A stretch of DNA of 64,000 nucleotides from Paracoccus saliphilus (lineage in GTDB: Bacteria > Pseudomonadota > Alphaproteobacteria > Rhodobacterales > Rhodobacteraceae), in NCBI GenBank assembly GCA_003255745.1, contig QKYL01000010.1:62001-126000 (forward strand), in the 5' to 3' direction. Shown here piece by piece: positions 63,540-64,000 of the stretch. Within the stretch, counting starts at the first letter, position 1. Each line of letters begins with the position of its first letter. The position numbers and the translations under genes were made by a program. A model generated the notes under the pieces. The model ran no database searches. It was not told where the DNA came from and saw only the letters and a program-made list of their open reading frames with translations.

Positions 63540-64000
63540 TCACCCTGCAAATTGCGGCGCGGGGCCGGGAAGCGGCATCTGCGGCAGGCCGATGCTGCGG
63601 ATCACCTCGATGCGGCGGGTTTCGGGCAGGTCGGTCAGCGACAGGACCAGCGCGTCGCCCAGATGCGGGCGCATGAAGGCGGCCAGCGACCGGCGCAGCG
63701 GCGGTGAGACGGCGAGCAGCAGGTGCTGCGACCGCGCCTGCATCTCCTCCTCGGCCGAGGCGAGATCACGCAGCAGGGTTGCCGCGAAACCGGGATCCAG
63801 CGTCAGCCCGTCCTCGGCCGGCCGGCGGGCGCGGATCAGGATCTGTTCCAGGTCAGGGGCCAGCGTGACAAAGCCAAGCGTCGCCCCCACCGGCGCGATC
63901 TGCTGCAGCAGCAGCGGGATCAGCGCGGGGCGCAGCGCCTCGGCCTGGGCGGCAATCGTCGCTGGCGTGGCGCTCAGCTGTGCCAAGCCTTCCAGGATGC
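63540..64000 (-). CDS. flhA: Flagellar export gate protein FlhA (C-terminal part)
   Basis: Only the last 150 or so residues of the cytoplasmic domain are in the window; the frame stays open to the right edge. 'ALRPALIPLLLQQIAPVGAT', 'LLLAVSPPLRRSLAAFMRPH' and 'LSLTDLPETRRIEVIRSIGL' match the FlhA C-terminal subdomains that bind export chaperones. flhF starts 6 bases after its stop. Confidence 0.9.
   Translation of the reverse strand, partial: ILEGLAQLSATPATIAAQAEALRPALIPLLLQQIAPVGATLGFVTLAPDLEQILIRARRPAEDGLTLDPGFAATLLRDLASAEEEMQARSQHLLLAVSPPLRRSLAAFMRPHLGDALVLSLTDLPETRRIEVIRSIGLPQMPLPGPAPQFAG

Overview
The window is about two thirds G+C, densely coded, and reads as an alphaproteobacterial chromosome, most likely from the Rhodobacterales (Rhodobacter/Cereibacter/Paracoccus-like). 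The strongest evidence is gene order. From about 11.6 kb to the end, the window is almost entirely a flagellar and chemotaxis island whose parts match the Fla1 flagellum and the cheOp3 chemotaxis operon described in Rhodobacter (Cereibacter) sphaeroides. There is no flaF, flbT, fliX or ctrA, which mark the native alphaproteobacterial flagellum. The set is instead of the gammaproteobacterial type: RpoN, FleQ/FleT, FliA, FlhF, FliO and FliK.

Region 1 (1-11,527) is catabolic. It starts with the 3' end of a GH105/GH88-type unsaturated uronyl hydrolase followed at once by a three-gene TRAP transporter, so these probably handle a plant or algal acidic oligosaccharide. Next come a glutamine-synthetase-family ligase, a glutaryl-CoA dehydrogenase and family III CoA-transferase pair with a divergent LysR regulator, and an AraC-type regulator divergent from a short-chain dehydrogenase and thiolase pair. 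A hairpin closes this region.

Region 2 (11,589-21,729, minus strand) is an eight-gene chemotaxis operon in the order cheA4, cheR, cheB, cheW, parA/ppfA, tlpT, cheY6, cheA3. CheA4 has the dimerisation and kinase domains but no histidine phosphotransfer domain. CheA3 has the phosphotransfer and CheW-like domains around a long degenerate middle. The ParA-like ATPase next to a soluble receptor suggests a cytoplasmic chemoreceptor cluster that is actively segregated.

Region 3 (21,844-62,659 and on to the right edge) builds and runs the flagellum. The order is fleT-fliEFGHIJ, fliKLMN, fliOPQR-flhB, a block of five little-known genes (including candidate motor-rotation proteins and a protein resembling a nitrile-hydratase leader domain), fleQ, fliD, motB-motA, fliC, rpoN2, a proline-rich protein, flgBCDEFGHIJKL, sltF, a protein of unknown function, fliA, flhF and the C-terminus of flhA. 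Notable points are an oversized FlgK (1,326 residues), FlgJ without a muramidase domain plus a separate lytic transglycosylase, and FlhF with a degenerate GTPase site.

Regulation can be read partly from the DNA. Eight sequences match the sigma-54 signature (GG, ten bases, GC) in front of fleT, fliK, fliO, the gene after flhB, motA, flgB, flgG and sltF. Sigma-28-like sequences precede fliC and fliD. A GTCGG-N4-CCGAC type dyad lies upstream of fleQ and of rpoN2, with imperfect copies upstream of fleT. A consistent model is that FleQ, with or without FleT, drives sigma-54 promoters for structural genes and FliA drives late genes. No tRNA, rRNA, insertion sequence or CRISPR array was seen.
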